Shown: in pieces, positions 26,525 to 35,489 of the stretch | How the letters are laid out: every line of letters starts with the position of its first letter | How positions within the stretch are numbered: the stretch's first letter is position 1 | Origin: an uncultured Desulfobulbus sp. | GTDB lineage: Bacteria > Desulfobacterota > Desulfobulbia > Desulfobulbales > Desulfobulbaceae | Direction of reading: 5' to 3' | Assembly (NCBI RefSeq): GCF_963664075.1 | Contig: NZ_OY760916.1 | Location: 186,001 to 250,000 of the forward strand | DNA: 64,000 nucleotides | The notes under the pieces: generated by a model | The model's database searches: none | Seen by the model: the letters and a program-made list of their open reading frames with translations, nothing else | What the model was told of the DNA's origin: nothing | Made by a program: the position numbers and the translations under genes

Positions 26525-28363
26525 CTAATTGGGTGAGCCGGACGTATCCTCAGCGCTTGCTTCCTTTCCCCATTGTTCGCGCATGAACCTGCCGACCTGT
26601 TCCAGGTAATACGGCTGATTTTTTGCATCTAATCGAAATGCCCGTTGTTCAGTCTCCACGGCATCTTTGATCATGCCGTTTGCCCAATAGGCCGTGGCCA
26701 GAGTGTCTAAGATGTGTCCTCGCTCCTTGAGCATGGCTGCCGTCAGAGCCAGCGTCAGGGCGCGATCTGCATTGCGGATTGTGGTGTCTTTAGCGGTTAA
26801 CAAAAGCCAGGCCAGGTTGTTGTTCAACTCAGCATTCATTGGCGAAAGTGTCAGCGCCTGCTCGTAGGCTTCGACAGCTCGTTTTTCCATCTGCCGACTC
26901 TGGAGAAAGTCGCCAAGGTAAATAAGCCAGATGCTGTTTTTGGGCTCCTGCCGTACCTTCTGCATCAACACTGCTTCCGCGTATTTGGTTTCGTATTCTT
27001 TGGAGAGTTTACCCGTGGGAACCTGGTGAAGCCCAAAAATAACAAGACCAATTAAGGCAAAGTAGGCGATGAGGCTTTGGTGAAGCTTTCGTTTGTGGCG
27101 GGTGATGTGGCGACGGTCATCCTCACAGAGACGGAGGAAATCAATGCGTTCGCCAATGCCGTAATGATGCCAGTTTTTTTCATCCCGGTTACCGCCACTG
27201 ACATGAGCGATTTTTTCAAATGAACTGATCAAGGGCCAGCTGGTGCCCATGGCATGAAAGACATAGGCATCAGCTTGGCGTTCAAAATTTCGAATGAAGT
27301 AGCCAAAAATAAAACGAAAATAGACAAGCATCAGGATTAAAAGCGGTGCCGTGGCCAGGACGCCAAGCACGTTTTCCGGGCTGATGGGGAGGTGGGGCAG
27401 AAGCTCGTAAAATAGATCATTGGATAAAATCAGATGAGGCAGAGGGGTGGCAACAGCTCCGGCAAGTACGCTGAAGCCCAGAAAGAGAACCATGTAGAGG
27501 ACCAGGTGCATGTGTTTTACATGGCCGATCTCATGGGCGAGGACGCTGTCGAGTTCATCTTGATTTAAGGTGGCCAGAAGCGCAGGTGTAATTAGGAGAT
27601 AGCGGAGTTTGGGGACGATTCCCATTATCCCTGCAGTGAGAACCTGGCCTTCGAACAGGGGCCAGGTGTATATTTCTGTGTGAAATCCCTGGGACCTGCA
27701 AAAGGAGAGTAGTCTTTCCCTGAGTGGACTCGGCGGGAGCGGTGTGCAGCCCCAGAGAAAACGCACCAGGGGCGGAAAAACCAAGATGAGGAAAACGAGA
27801 AAAAAGAAAAACAGCACCAAGTCACCCCAGGGGGAGCGGAGCAATGCTTTGAGCTGGGGGAAGGGGAGGAGCTGTAAGCCGTCAAAGACCAATGAGAGGC
27901 AGAGCCAGGGGAGAACGATCGGCAGGTTGGCTTTGAAATTGGAGCGGATAAAAGCAAAGGAGCTGTACGAGCGCTGAAAAATCTGTTCATAGGGATGGCG
28001 AGCGGCTCGCCACATCAAGGCTAACAGCAGAAAAAAACTTCCCAGTCCGGCCAGGTCTGTCAGAACCGGTAACTTTCCGTCCAGGGAAAGCGGAGTGAGA
28101 AAATGTTTGATGTCTAAAAGATAGACCAAGCTCATAAAGACGACCACCGCCAAGATGGAAAGCTTTTTCTCCGCAGAAAAATATCCACTGGGGCCATAGC
28201 CTGCCCGGGAAAACCATTTTCTGGCTACTTGGGCAAACAGCCAGTAGCTGGCGATAACCGCCATCAGGGTCCAGGCAGTTGAAAGAGCTGGTTTGGCTGG
28301 GGGGGTATTGGTGGAAAAAACGAAAATGACCACCAAAAAATAGAGCAGATTATTATAGAGCAT
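26525..28363 (-). CDS. M48-family membrane zinc metallopeptidase with TPR tail
   Basis: A 612-residue protein with several transmembrane segments in its first 230 residues and two more flanking the catalytic domain. The zinc motif HEIGH (in LDSVLAHEIGHVKHMH) lies at about residue 277, and the third ligand region is NFERQADAYVFHAMG. From about 455 to the end there are helical repeats (SIWLIYLGDFLQSRQMEKRAVEAYEQALTLSP, AELNNNLAWLLLT, cited in part) typical of TPRs. Relatives such as HtpX and BepA work in membrane or envelope protein quality control. The HD-domain gene converges on it, now separated by the insertion sequence. Confidence 0.9.
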   Translation of the reverse strand: MLYNNLLYFLVVIFVFSTNTPPAKPALSTAWTLMAVIASYWLFAQVARKWFSRAGYGPSGYFSAEKKLSILAVVVFMSLVYLLDIKHFLTPLSLDGKLPVLTDLAGLGSFFLLLALMWRAARHPYEQIFQRSYSSFAFIRSNFKANLPIVLPWLCLSLVFDGLQLLPFPQLKALLRSPWGDLVLFFFFLVFLILVFPPLVRFLWGCTPLPPSPLRERLLSFCRSQGFHTEIYTWPLFEGQVLTAGIMGIVPKLRYLLITPALLATLNQDELDSVLAHEIGHVKHMHLVLYMVLFLGFSVLAGAVATPLPHLILSNDLFYELLPHLPISPENVLGVLATAPLLILMLVYFRFIFGYFIRNFERQADAYVFHAMGTSWPLISSFEKIAHVSGGNRDEKNWHHYGIGERIDFLRLCEDDRRHITRHKRKLHQSLIAYFALIGLVIFGLHQVPTGKLSKEYETKYAEAVLMQKVRQEPKNSIWLIYLGDFLQSRQMEKRAVEAYEQALTLSPMNAELNNNLAWLLLTAKDTTIRNADRALTLALTAAMLKERGHILDTLATAYWANGMIKDAVETEQRAFRLDAKNQPYYLEQVGRFMREQWGKEASAEDTSGSPN

Positions 28364-28569
28364 GGGCGCTTAAAGTATAAAGGTTGTGTAAGCCGCGAGC
28401 AATCAGCTTGTGGTTGCCAGCAGGAATGTGTGCCAAAGGAGCCGCCTGCGATGCAGGAAACATTTTCAAGAAACGTATGCACACTTGCTCTACTATGCCA
28501 GAATCCTTTGGGGTTTTATATGGCTTTTCTCGGCAGGATTCTGAAATTTTGGAAAAATATGAAAAAGTG

Positions 28570-28597
28570 TTGACCTTTGGTGACAAACTGTTATTAT
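28570..28597 (+). promoter_or_regulatory. Promoter of tRNA(CAT) gene
   Basis: A -35 TTGACC (28570-28575) and a -10 TATTAT (28592-28597) are separated by 16 bases. The tRNA begins 21 bases later. Confidence 0.75.
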
Positions 28598-28618
28598 GTC
28601 GAGTTTACTGTGGCTTTT

Positions 28619-28695
28619 GGGCCTATAGCTCAGTTGGCTAGAGCCACCGGCTCATAACCGGTCGGTCCCTGGTTCGAGTCCAGGTAGGCCCACCA
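28619..28695 (+). tRNA. tRNA with CAT anticodon (probably tRNA-Ile2, otherwise elongator tRNA-Met)
   Basis: A 77-base cloverleaf. Acceptor GGGCCTA pairs with TAGGCCC, the D-loop is AGCTCAGTTGGCTAGAGC, the anticodon stem-loop is CCGGCTCATAACCGG with CAT, the T-arm is CTGGTTCGAGTCCAG, and CCA is encoded. CTCATAA with a strong anticodon stem fits the isoleucine tRNA whose C34 is changed to lysidine, but Met cannot be excluded by eye. Confidence 0.93.
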
Positions 28696-28832
28696 CATTT
28701 CTGGAAGTTATTTACAAATGTCCTGGGGCAGAACACCAAACGCTACCTGATGTTGAATACGTTGTTCAATACGCTGATACGTGCATGGCAGCCATGCCGA
28801 ATAAAACCGCAGGGCATTGATAAAAATGTCTG

Positions 28833-28867
28833 AAAAGAGGTACATCTACAAGGATGTACCTCTTTTT
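28833..28867 (+). terminator. Strong intrinsic terminator after tRNA
   Basis: Perfect 14-bp arms AAAAGAGGTACATC and GATGTACCTCTTTT surround a 6-base loop, followed by T residues. The ATG at 28854 lies in the 3' arm, so it is not the start of the next gene. Confidence 0.85.
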
Positions 28868-28886
28868 ATTTCCTGAGTACGAAAAA

Positions 28887-29693
28887 GTGGGTACCGTACA
28901 AGACATACTTACAATTCTCCATCGTATCACTCCAGAGCACTTGGCTGAGGACTGGGATAATGTCGGTCTTCTGGTTGGGGATCCCCGACAACCGGTTCAC
29001 CGAATACTTTTGGCCCTGGACCCCACCTGTCAGCTTGCCGAAGAAGCGGTCCAAGGGCAATACGATCTCATCCTCACGCACCACCCCATCATTTTTCGAC
29101 CTCTCAAAGCACTTCGTACCGATACCCCGACCGGTACCTTTCTCGCTCTTACCACCAAGCATCAGATTAGCGTTATTGCCTGCCACACCAATTTCGACAG
29201 CGTCCCCAATGGGGTCAGTGGTCATTTGGCGACATCGCTCGGGCTTGAGCATATACACCCACTTCTTCCAGCCAAGCACAACTGTTCTCAGCCCTGTGGT
29301 CTGGGGCAGATCGGCACCTATTCTTCCCCTCTTTCAGCACAGTCATTTCTTGACCGTATACGTCAGGTGCTGCAGCCTCCCTGGCTCCTTGAAGCAGGTG
29401 TTCGCCCTGAACAGGTTGCAACTGTGGCTGTCTGTGGAGGGTCCTGTTCAGATTTTGCTGAGCTTGCGCATAAAAGCGGGGTGGATGTTTTTTTGACCTC
29501 CGAGGTCAAACATTCTGTGGCCCGTTGGGCCGAGGATGCCGGTTTGTGGCTTATTGACGGAGGTCATTTTGCCACGGAAAATTCAGCCATGACTGTACTG
29601 GAGCATCTTTTGCTGCAGGAAAGTGCAGCCAGTGGTTGGAATCTTATTGTTGACGTCGCTCACCAGGAACCACCACTGAGGTTGGTGGCCTGA
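28887..29693 (+). CDS. Nif3-like dinuclear metal-centre protein (DUF34)
   Basis: A 268-residue protein of the NIF3/YbgI/DUF34 family. It has LAEDWDNVGLLVGDP and LALDPT, then ILTHHPIIF with the metal-ligand His pair, IACHTNFDSV, and near the C-terminus LTSEVKHSVARWAEDAGLWLIDGGHFATE, cited in part, with further His/Glu ligands. The family forms hexamers with a two-metal site and its activity is unsettled despite the old name of GTP cyclohydrolase type 2. I place the start at the GTG at 28887 because the upstream ATG lies in a terminator stem. It is unrelated to nitrogen fixation despite its name. It precedes the zinc-ribbon gene, as is common in deltaproteobacteria. Confidence 0.88.
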   Translation: MGTVQDILTILHRITPEHLAEDWDNVGLLVGDPRQPVHRILLALDPTCQLAEEAVQGQYDLILTHHPIIFRPLKALRTDTPTGTFLALTTKHQISVIACHTNFDSVPNGVSGHLATSLGLEHIHPLLPAKHNCSQPCGLGQIGTYSSPLSAQSFLDRIRQVLQPPWLLEAGVRPEQVATVAVCGGSCSDFAELAHKSGVDVFLTSEVKHSVARWAEDAGLWLIDGGHFATENSAMTVLEHLLLQESAASGWNLIVDVAHQEPPLRLVA

Positions 29694-29785
29694 GTGTTGA
29701 ACAGGGAAACACCAACGTATCACCGTGTGGCTCCCTGAAAAATGCACATATGTAACCCTAGACTGACTGATTGAGGAGTTCATCA

Positions 29786-30493
29786 TTGAAAGAAGAAATA
29801 TTCAAGCTGATCAAGCTGCAGGCTATTGATAGTGAAATTGCCGGGTTCGATAAGGCCATTTCCAAACATCGGGCGATAGTTGCCGATCGTGAGCAGGCTC
29901 TCGAAGAGAAAATAGAAGCCATCGCAACCCATCGCAGCAAGATCGAATTGCTCAATCAGAAGCAGCGTGAGACAAAAGTTGAGCACGAGGATGCTGGGGC
30001 CCGTGTAAAAGACAGGCAAAATAAGATGATGCAGGTGCAGACCAGTCGCGAGCACCAGGCGCTGTTAAAAGAAATTGAGGAAAACAAGAAGATCCTCAAA
30101 GACAGTGAAGATCGTATACTCCAGTTCATCGAGCAGATCGAGCAGTTGGAGCAGGATGTGAAGAATCTCGAAAACCTTTGCGAAGGCGAGAAAAAATTAC
30201 TGGCCGAGGAAGAGGCCAACGTTGAAAAAGAGATTCAACGCATCGAGCAGACCAAAAAAACTGTAGTCAATCAGCGAGAGACCGAAGCGCAAGAACTCGA
30301 TGGGCCCTATCTCAAACGCTACAAAATGTTGATTGCCAAGCGTGATGGTCTGGCAGTGGTCCCGATCAATGGTCCTGTCTGTCAGGGATGTTTTATGTCT
30401 TTACCCCCACAGCAGGTCAACGAGGTGATGAAGGCCGAGAAGCTGAACCTCTGCCCCACCTGTCAGCGTATTTTGTACTACCCCCCAGCCTGA
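29786..30493 (+). CDS. Coiled-coil protein with C-terminal C4 zinc ribbon (CT398/DUF164 type)
   Basis: A 235-residue protein. Residues about 5-175 are one long heptad-rich coiled coil (KLQAIDSEIAGFDKAIS, then many E/K/Q/L repeats). The C-terminus has PVCQGCFMSLPPQQVNEV and LCPTCQRILYY, a four-Cys zinc ribbon of the zf-RING_7 type. Such proteins may act as nucleic-acid or protein adaptors; Helicobacter HP0958 is a relative involved in sigma-54 and flagellin mRNA control. TTG at 29786 is taken as start because GAGGAG lies 8 bases upstream and nothing better exists. It runs 12 bases ahead of the RNase H gene. Confidence 0.88.
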   Translation: MKEEIFKLIKLQAIDSEIAGFDKAISKHRAIVADREQALEEKIEAIATHRSKIELLNQKQRETKVEHEDAGARVKDRQNKMMQVQTSREHQALLKEIEENKKILKDSEDRILQFIEQIEQLEQDVKNLENLCEGEKKLLAEEEANVEKEIQRIEQTKKTVVNQRETEAQELDGPYLKRYKMLIAKRDGLAVVPINGPVCQGCFMSLPPQQVNEVMKAEKLNLCPTCQRILYYPPA

Positions 30494-30504
30494 GGAAGAG
30501 GTCG

Positions 30505-31095
30505 TTGACGAGGCCTAAGACACTTTCCCGGGAGGAGATTCTCGAGTCTCTTGCCAATGGGCTTGACGATACCACCCTGTTGAAGCTGTTTCCGGATGAA
30601 GATCCCAAGCGATTGCGGCATATTATCGCCGGGACTTTTGTGCAGGTACCCAAGAAGCCTGTTCAGAAACAAACGCCAACAGCAGTGGCAGCAGCCGGTT
30701 GCTTCCAGCTGTTTACCGATGGGGCCTCTCGGGGCAATCCTGGCGAGGCCGGTGCGGGGGCAGTTCTGTATTCTCCCGAAGGGGATGAGTTGCTTGCCAG
30801 TTCAAGCTACCTTGGAAGTTGCACCAATAACGTCGCCGAGTATCAGGCGCTGATCCTTGGTTTGGATGAAGCGATGCAGCTTGGGTGCCGGGAGCTGTCC
30901 ATCGCCCTTGATTCGCAGTTGATTGTGCGCCAGATTCAGGGGCAGTACAAGGTTAAAAACGAAACCCTGCTCCCCTTGTTTCAAGAGGTGCAAAAACGAC
31001 TGCGCCGGTTGGAAAAATGGAGCATACGTCACGTCCCCCGGGCGGAGAACAGCCGGGCGGATCAGCTGGCGAATCGCGGCATAGACGAGAAATGA
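30505..31095 (+). CDS. Ribonuclease HI with N-terminal extension
   Basis: A 196-residue protein that degrades the RNA of RNA-DNA hybrids. The RNase H domain begins at about residue 65: CFQLFTDGASRGNPGEAG (first Asp), NNVAEYQALILGL (Glu), LSIALDSQLIVRQIQG (Asp) and HVPRAENSRADQLANR (final Asp), so all catalytic residues are present. The first 60 residues are an extra helical region (SREEILESLANGLDDTTLLKLFPDEDPKRL, in part), different from the hybrid-binding domain of eukaryotic-type RNase H1. TTG at 30505 is the likely start, with GAAGAGG ahead of it. A longer frame from 30388 lies inside the zinc-ribbon gene. rnpB follows 155 bases later. Confidence 0.9.
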   Translation: MTRPKTLSREEILESLANGLDDTTLLKLFPDEDPKRLRHIIAGTFVQVPKKPVQKQTPTAVAAAGCFQLFTDGASRGNPGEAGAGAVLYSPEGDELLASSSYLGSCTNNVAEYQALILGLDEAMQLGCRELSIALDSQLIVRQIQGQYKVKNETLLPLFQEVQKRLRRLEKWSIRHVPRAENSRADQLANRGIDEK

Positions 31096-31250
31096 AAAGT
31101 TTCGTGTCTGTCCAGAAATGAGGATTTTTGTTCAAGTCTAAGGCATGCGAAAAATTTTACCACAGGCATATAGATAATATTCCGAGGATAAAATTTTGAG
31201 CATAACGCCAGAATTGGGCAAAAAGCCCGTTTCTGGACGGACAGGAGTTT

Positions 31251-31620
31251 AAGGGGTGAACGCATGATCGCTTCGGCTCTAGAGGCCGGAGAGGAAAGTC
31301 CGAACACCAGAGGGCACGGTGGTTCGTAACGCGAACTTCGGGTAACCGAGGGAAAGTGCCACAGAAAATACACCGCCGATGGGGCGCTTGCGCTCACAGG
31401 TAAGGTTGAAATGGCGAGGTAAGAGCTCACCGCTCCCCTGGTGACAGGGGAGGCAGGGTAAACCCCACCGGGTGCAAGACCAAATAGGGAGACGTTTAAG
31501 GGCTGCCCGCCTGATGTTTCCGGGTAGGTTGCAGGAGGCACCGGGTGACCGGTGTCCAAGTTAAATGATCATGGTCCATCTTTGGATGGAGACAGAATTC
31601 GGCTTACAGTTCACCCCTTA
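31251..31620 (+). ncRNA. rnpB: RNase P RNA (class A)
   Basis: The terminal helix AAGGGGTGAAC pairs with GTTCACCCCTT at 31609-31619. Conserved blocks follow in order: GAGGAAAGTCCGAACACCA, ACAGAAAATACACCGCC, GAGGTAAGAGCTCACC, AAACCCCACCGGGTGCAAG, then AGACAGAATTCGGCTTACAG near the 3' end. This is the catalytic RNA that trims tRNA 5' leaders. The length of about 370 bases is usual. Confidence 0.96.
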
Positions 31621-31631
31621 TTTTTTTACTC

Positions 31632-32837
31632 GTGCATAATCAGACTTCAACATATCCTCCGGTCGGTGTCGTCCTGCCCGCCGGTGGTATCGGTTCCCGT
31701 TTTGGCCAGAGCCAGCCCAAGCAGTTCTGCCTGCTGGCTGGTATTCCCATTCTGGCGCGGACCTGTCAGGCTTTTTTGGATGTGCCAGAGGTCTCGGCCC
31801 TGGCCCTCGCCTTGCCAGGGGCCTATTATCAGGGGAGTATCGATCTTTTGCAGGAACACCTTTCCCCCTCAGCTTTTGCGCGTCTGCTCTGTACCGTCGG
31901 TGGCGCTACTCGTCAGGATTCAGTTCGGGCGGGGATAGAACTGCTACCTCCGGAAATTGAGCTGGTCCTGGTTCATGATGCGGCCCGGCCACTGATTGAT
32001 CGGCAGACCATCATGCGCTGTATTCAGGGCGCTTGGGAGCAGGGGGCTGTGATTGCCGCGGTGCCGGTGAAGGATACACTCAAAGAGGTGGAATCCTCCG
32101 GAATAATTGCAGGCACCATCGACCGCACCCGTCTCTGGCAGGCGCAAACACCGCAGGCTGCCCGGCGAGAGCTATTAAAGCAGGCTTTTGATCGGGCAAG
32201 AGCGCAGGGCTTTGTCGGGACCGACGAGGCCTCATTGCTTGAGGCCGCCCAGATACGTGTGGGCGTGGTCGAGGGCAGTGAGCGTAATTTGAAGGTGACA
32301 CGGCCAGAAGATCTGCAGGTGGCAGAGGCCCTTTTGGAGGCGCAACAGACTATGAGAATAGGGCATGGCTATGATGCGCACCGGCTCGTGTCGGGGCGTA
32401 AACTGATCCTTGGCGGAGTCGAGGTCCCCTATGAGTTGGGGCTGGACGGGCACTCAGATGCCGATGTAGTGGCGCATGCCTTGACCGATGCCATCCTTGG
32501 CGCGCTTGGGCTTGGCGACATCGGGCGCCATTTTCCCGATACCGATCCGCAATTTAAAGGGGCGGATTCTTTGTTGCTGCTGGCGCATGTGCAAGGGCTT
32601 GCCCAGGAAAAAGGGTATCAGTTGGGCAATGGAGATATCACCATTGTCTGCCAGCGGCCCAAGTTGGCGCCGCATTTGGCTGCGATGCAGGAGAACCTGG
32701 CAAGCGTCTGCAAGGTGCCAGCAGAAGTTATCAATATCAAGGCAACAACCACCGAAAAAATGGGGTACACCGGACGGGGTGAGGGGATTGCCACCCATGC
32801 CGTCGTCCTGATGAGGACAGCGCATGGACGTCAATAG
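31632..32837 (+). CDS. ispDF: Bifunctional IspD-IspF (MEP isoprenoid pathway)
   Basis: A 401-residue fusion. Residues about 8-235 are IspD, a cytidylyltransferase ([20 protein letters not shown], then LVHDAARPL and TDEASLLE) that makes CDP-methylerythritol. Residues about 240-401 are IspF, the cyclodiphosphate synthase ([51 protein letters not shown], ending [22 protein letters not shown], in part) with its zinc ligands D and H. The fused form is frequent in delta- and epsilonproteobacteria. IspE, which acts between them, is not adjacent. The gene overlaps the next peptidase gene by 14 bases. Confidence 0.96.
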   Translation: MHNQTSTYPPVGVVLPAGGIGSRFGQSQPKQFCLLAGIPILARTCQAFLDVPEVSALALALPGAYYQGSIDLLQEHLSPSAFARLLCTVGGATRQDSVRAGIELLPPEIELVLVHDAARPLIDRQTIMRCIQGAWEQGAVIAAVPVKDTLKEVESSGIIAGTIDRTRLWQAQTPQAARRELLKQAFDRARAQGFVGTDEASLLEAAQIRVGVVEGSERNLKVTRPEDLQVAEALLEAQQTMRIGHGYDAHRLVSGRKLILGGVEVPYELGLDGHSDADVVAHALTDAILGALGLGDIGRHFPDTDPQFKGADSLLLLAHVQGLAQEKGYQLGNGDITIVCQRPKLAPHLAAMQENLASVCKVPAEVINIKATTTEKMGYTGRGEGIATHAVVLMRTAHGRQ

Positions 32838-33969
32838 AGAGAGACTGGCAGCGAATTTTACCGAACTTTGCGAGATCGATAGCCCTTCGCGTAAAGAACG
32901 TCGAATGCTGACCCGGTTGCAGGAAATTTTTACAGAACTCGGTGCCAGAGAAATTCTCGAGGATGACTCCGCAAGCAAGACTGGTTCTGACTGCGGTAAC
33001 CTCATCGTCCGTTTTGATGGTGAGCTGAATCTGGAGCCTATCTTTTTTTCCTGCCACATGGATACGGTGCAGCCGGCAGAAGGGGTCAAGGTTAAACGTG
33101 TTGGCGACCTCTTTACCAGCGCTGGTGAAACTATTCTTGGCAGTGATGATAAATCCGGACTTGCTGGCTGCATCGAAGCGCTTCGCATGGTGCGGGAGCA
33201 GAATATTGCCGTCCGTCCCTTGGAGTTGGTCATCACCACCTGCGAGGAGATTGGCCTGATCGGTGCCAAGGCGCTGGATCCCAGTCTGGTACTGGCAAAA
33301 GAAGGATACGCTCTCGATTCTACTGGATTTGCCAAGGTGGTCACCCACGCCCCGGCCCTAAATCGGATCACCATCACTCTGCAGGGTGTGGCTGCCCATG
33401 CAGGGCTTCACCCTGAGTGGGGTGTCAACGCCCTGGTACTGGCCGGGCAGGCATTGGCCAAAGTCCCTACAGGTCGAATAGATGGTGAAACCACTGCAAA
33501 CTTTGGGACAATTCAGGGCGGTGCGGCATCCAACATTGTTCCTGAGAAGGTGGTGATTGAAGCAGAGGTCCGCAGCCATTCCATGGAGAAGCTGGCTTCC
33601 GTCACCCAGGAAATTGAGCAGGTCTTTCGAGAAACCGTTAGCGCCTGGTCCGATCCCACAGGATCAGCCAAAGGGGCGCCAACCGTTGATGTTGAGGTCC
33701 GCCAAGATTTTACGGCCATGAAGTTGGGCCAGGATGATGCTGTGCTTAAAAGAATTGCCGCCGCTGCCAAGGCCGTGGGGATCGAGCTCAGTTATGAAAA
33801 AGCGGGTGGTGGGAGCGATGCCAATATTTTTAACGGACATGGCTTGGCGACCGCGATTGTGGCCACGGGGATGACCAATGTCCATTCAACCAATGAACAG
33901 GTTGAACTGCAGGATATGGTGGACCTGAGCCGGTTGCTGGTCGCCCTGCTCACCGAAACTTCCTGCTGA
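32824..33969 (+). CDS. M20-family peptidase (PepT-like)
   Basis: A 381-residue zinc exopeptidase of the tripeptidase type. The metal ligands and active-site residues are in [45 protein letters not shown] and the C-terminal NVHSTNEQV. The lid domain begins [17 protein letters not shown]. No signal peptide is present, so it acts in the cytosol on small peptides. Translation is coupled to ispDF by a 14-base overlap. The selD gene converges 19 bases after its stop. Confidence 0.92.
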   Translation: MDVNRERLAANFTELCEIDSPSRKERRMLTRLQEIFTELGAREILEDDSASKTGSDCGNLIVRFDGELNLEPIFFSCHMDTVQPAEGVKVKRVGDLFTSAGETILGSDDKSGLAGCIEALRMVREQNIAVRPLELVITTCEEIGLIGAKALDPSLVLAKEGYALDSTGFAKVVTHAPALNRITITLQGVAAHAGLHPEWGVNALVLAGQALAKVPTGRIDGETTANFGTIQGGAASNIVPEKVVIEAEVRSHSMEKLASVTQEIEQVFRETVSAWSDPTGSAKGAPTVDVEVRQDFTAMKLGQDDAVLKRIAAAAKAVGIELSYEKAGGGSDANIFNGHGLATAIVATGMTNVHSTNEQVELQDMVDLSRLLVALLTETSC

Positions 33970-33988
33970 TACGGGGAGAAAGCGGCTT

Positions 33989-35053
33989 TCAGCTCAGAAA
34001 GATTACCCCGGGATTTCCTGCTTCTACCCGGCCGATGACACGGCATTCTGGAACGTAGCCTGCCTGGTGGAGTGATTCAAGAAGCTGATCTGCTACTTCA
34101 GGAGTAAGGGCGAGGAGCAGGCCACCTGAGGTCTGAGGATCGTAGCCGATCAACTCGAGCGAGTCCATCTCCGGGAGCGAAGAACGAACCCACTGGCGGT
34201 AAAAGTCGCGGTTGCGATAGGCCCCTTCAGGGATGATGCCCATATCGGCAAAGTCTCGGGCTCCGGCAAAGAGCGGGAGGTTTTTGGCCTCAATATGCAT
34301 GCTACACTGGGCCGCCTCCGCCATTTCACGAAGGTGGCCGAAGAGACCAAACCCGGTAATGTCGGTGCAGCCATGCACACCTGAGCGTAGGTTCGGATCG
34401 TTATTGAGCAGTTCCATGGGAAGGCGGTTGAGCGTTGCCAACAGCTCTACAAGCTGCGTCTCGGTTGCCCTGTCGGTGAGTTCACCCTTGATGGCGGTTG
34501 AGAGAATGCCGGTTCCCAGTGGTTTGGTCAAGAGAAGCAGGTCACCCGGCTGGGCGCCCCCGTTTTCCAGCACCTGATCAGGATGGACCAGGCCGGTGAC
34601 GGAAAGTCCGTATTTGAGCTCTGTGTCTTCGATGGAGTGGCCGCCGACCAGCAGGGCACCGGCTTCACGGATTTTTTCCAGGCCACCCTCTATGACTCGG
34701 CGAAAGAGCTCGGGAGCCATGCTTTTCGTGGGGCAGGCCAGGATGTTCATGCACAACAGCGGTTTGCCCCCCATGGCGTAGACATCCGAGAGGCTGTTGG
34801 TCGCGGCAATACGGCCAAAGTCAAAGGGATCATCGACAATGGGAGTGAAAAAATCCACAGTCTGAATGAGCGCGGTCTCATCGTTGAGACGGTACACCCC
34901 CGCATCGTCGCTGGTTTTGGTGCCAACCAGCAGATTGGGATCCTGCGGTAGTTCGAGTCCGCATAATATTTGCCCCAGGTCCCCTGGGCCAAGTTTGGCA
35001 GCTCAACCAGCAGCTTTGACGGTACTGGTCAGTTTGATCGGCGTTTTGCTCAT
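33989..35053 (-). CDS. selD: Selenide, water dikinase SelD, itself a selenoprotein (in-frame TGA = Sec17)
   Basis: A 354-residue enzyme that makes selenophosphate from selenide and ATP. An ordinary ORF call begins only at 34897, missing 52 residues. Reading from the ATG at 35053 gives MSKTPIKLTSTVKAAG, then TGA (35005-35003), then AAKLGPGDL, a normal SelD N-terminus with Sec at codon 17, the position of the catalytic Cys17/Sec of the family. Beyond it come GTKTSDDAGVYRL, TVDFFTPIVDDPFDFGRIAA, GGKPLLCMNI and GGHSIED, all expected. A stem-loop starts 10 bases after the TGA. If TGA were read as stop, the protein would lack its catalytic residue. selA, selB and selC are not in the window. Confidence 0.93.
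34970..34992 (-). promoter_or_regulatory. SECIS-like hairpin after the selD TGA codon
   Basis: Reading leftwards, TTGGCCCAGG-GGA-CCTGGGGCAA forms a stem with one mismatch and a 3-base apical loop. It begins 10 bases after the TGA and lies in coding sequence, where bacterial SECIS elements that bind SelB are found. Confidence 0.65.
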
Positions 35054-35489
35054 GGTTTGTGGAAAGCGCTGGATAACGTTAAATGGAATTGGATGTAGAT
35101 GATTATTTCATGAGAATACCCGATATTTTCTTGAAAAAAAACGTGTAATCTGGTTGTAAATAATCTTCTTTGCGAGAAATGATTCGAATATTGTAAGGGC
35201 ACAAGGATATGTTCTTTGTGCCTTTCCATTTTTGTCATTGAAGCAAAGGGGCGTGAAGGCGACCTTGTGCGCCAGTGCACATGTTTTTTACCTGACCCTT
35301 TGGACGTTCAGCGGCTTCGTTATTCGGTGGCCCTGCCCTTGTCCTGGATTCAGGATTGAGTAAATGAAGACGAAACCCTGCCTGCTTGTGCAAAGCAGAC
35401 TGGTTTCGTGATAAACACCCCTTATACCATTAGGTTTCTTGCGGGCTTGTACCTTACAAAGCACCCTTACCATATCGCAGGCAGTAACT
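35054..35489. other. Intergenic region between divergent selD and purF, with hairpins
   Basis: These 436 bases hold no supported gene. Three structures are visible: a stem at 35195-35225 (AAGGGCACAAGGA with TCTTTGTGCCTTT, two mismatches), a short GTGCGC/GCAC hairpin before a T run near 35270-35287, and a two-part stem at 35371-35408 (CGAAACC with GGTTTCG outside, CTGCTT with AAGCAG inside). The last could be a purF leader structure or a small RNA. No purine-riboswitch core was recognised. Confidence 0.5.
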
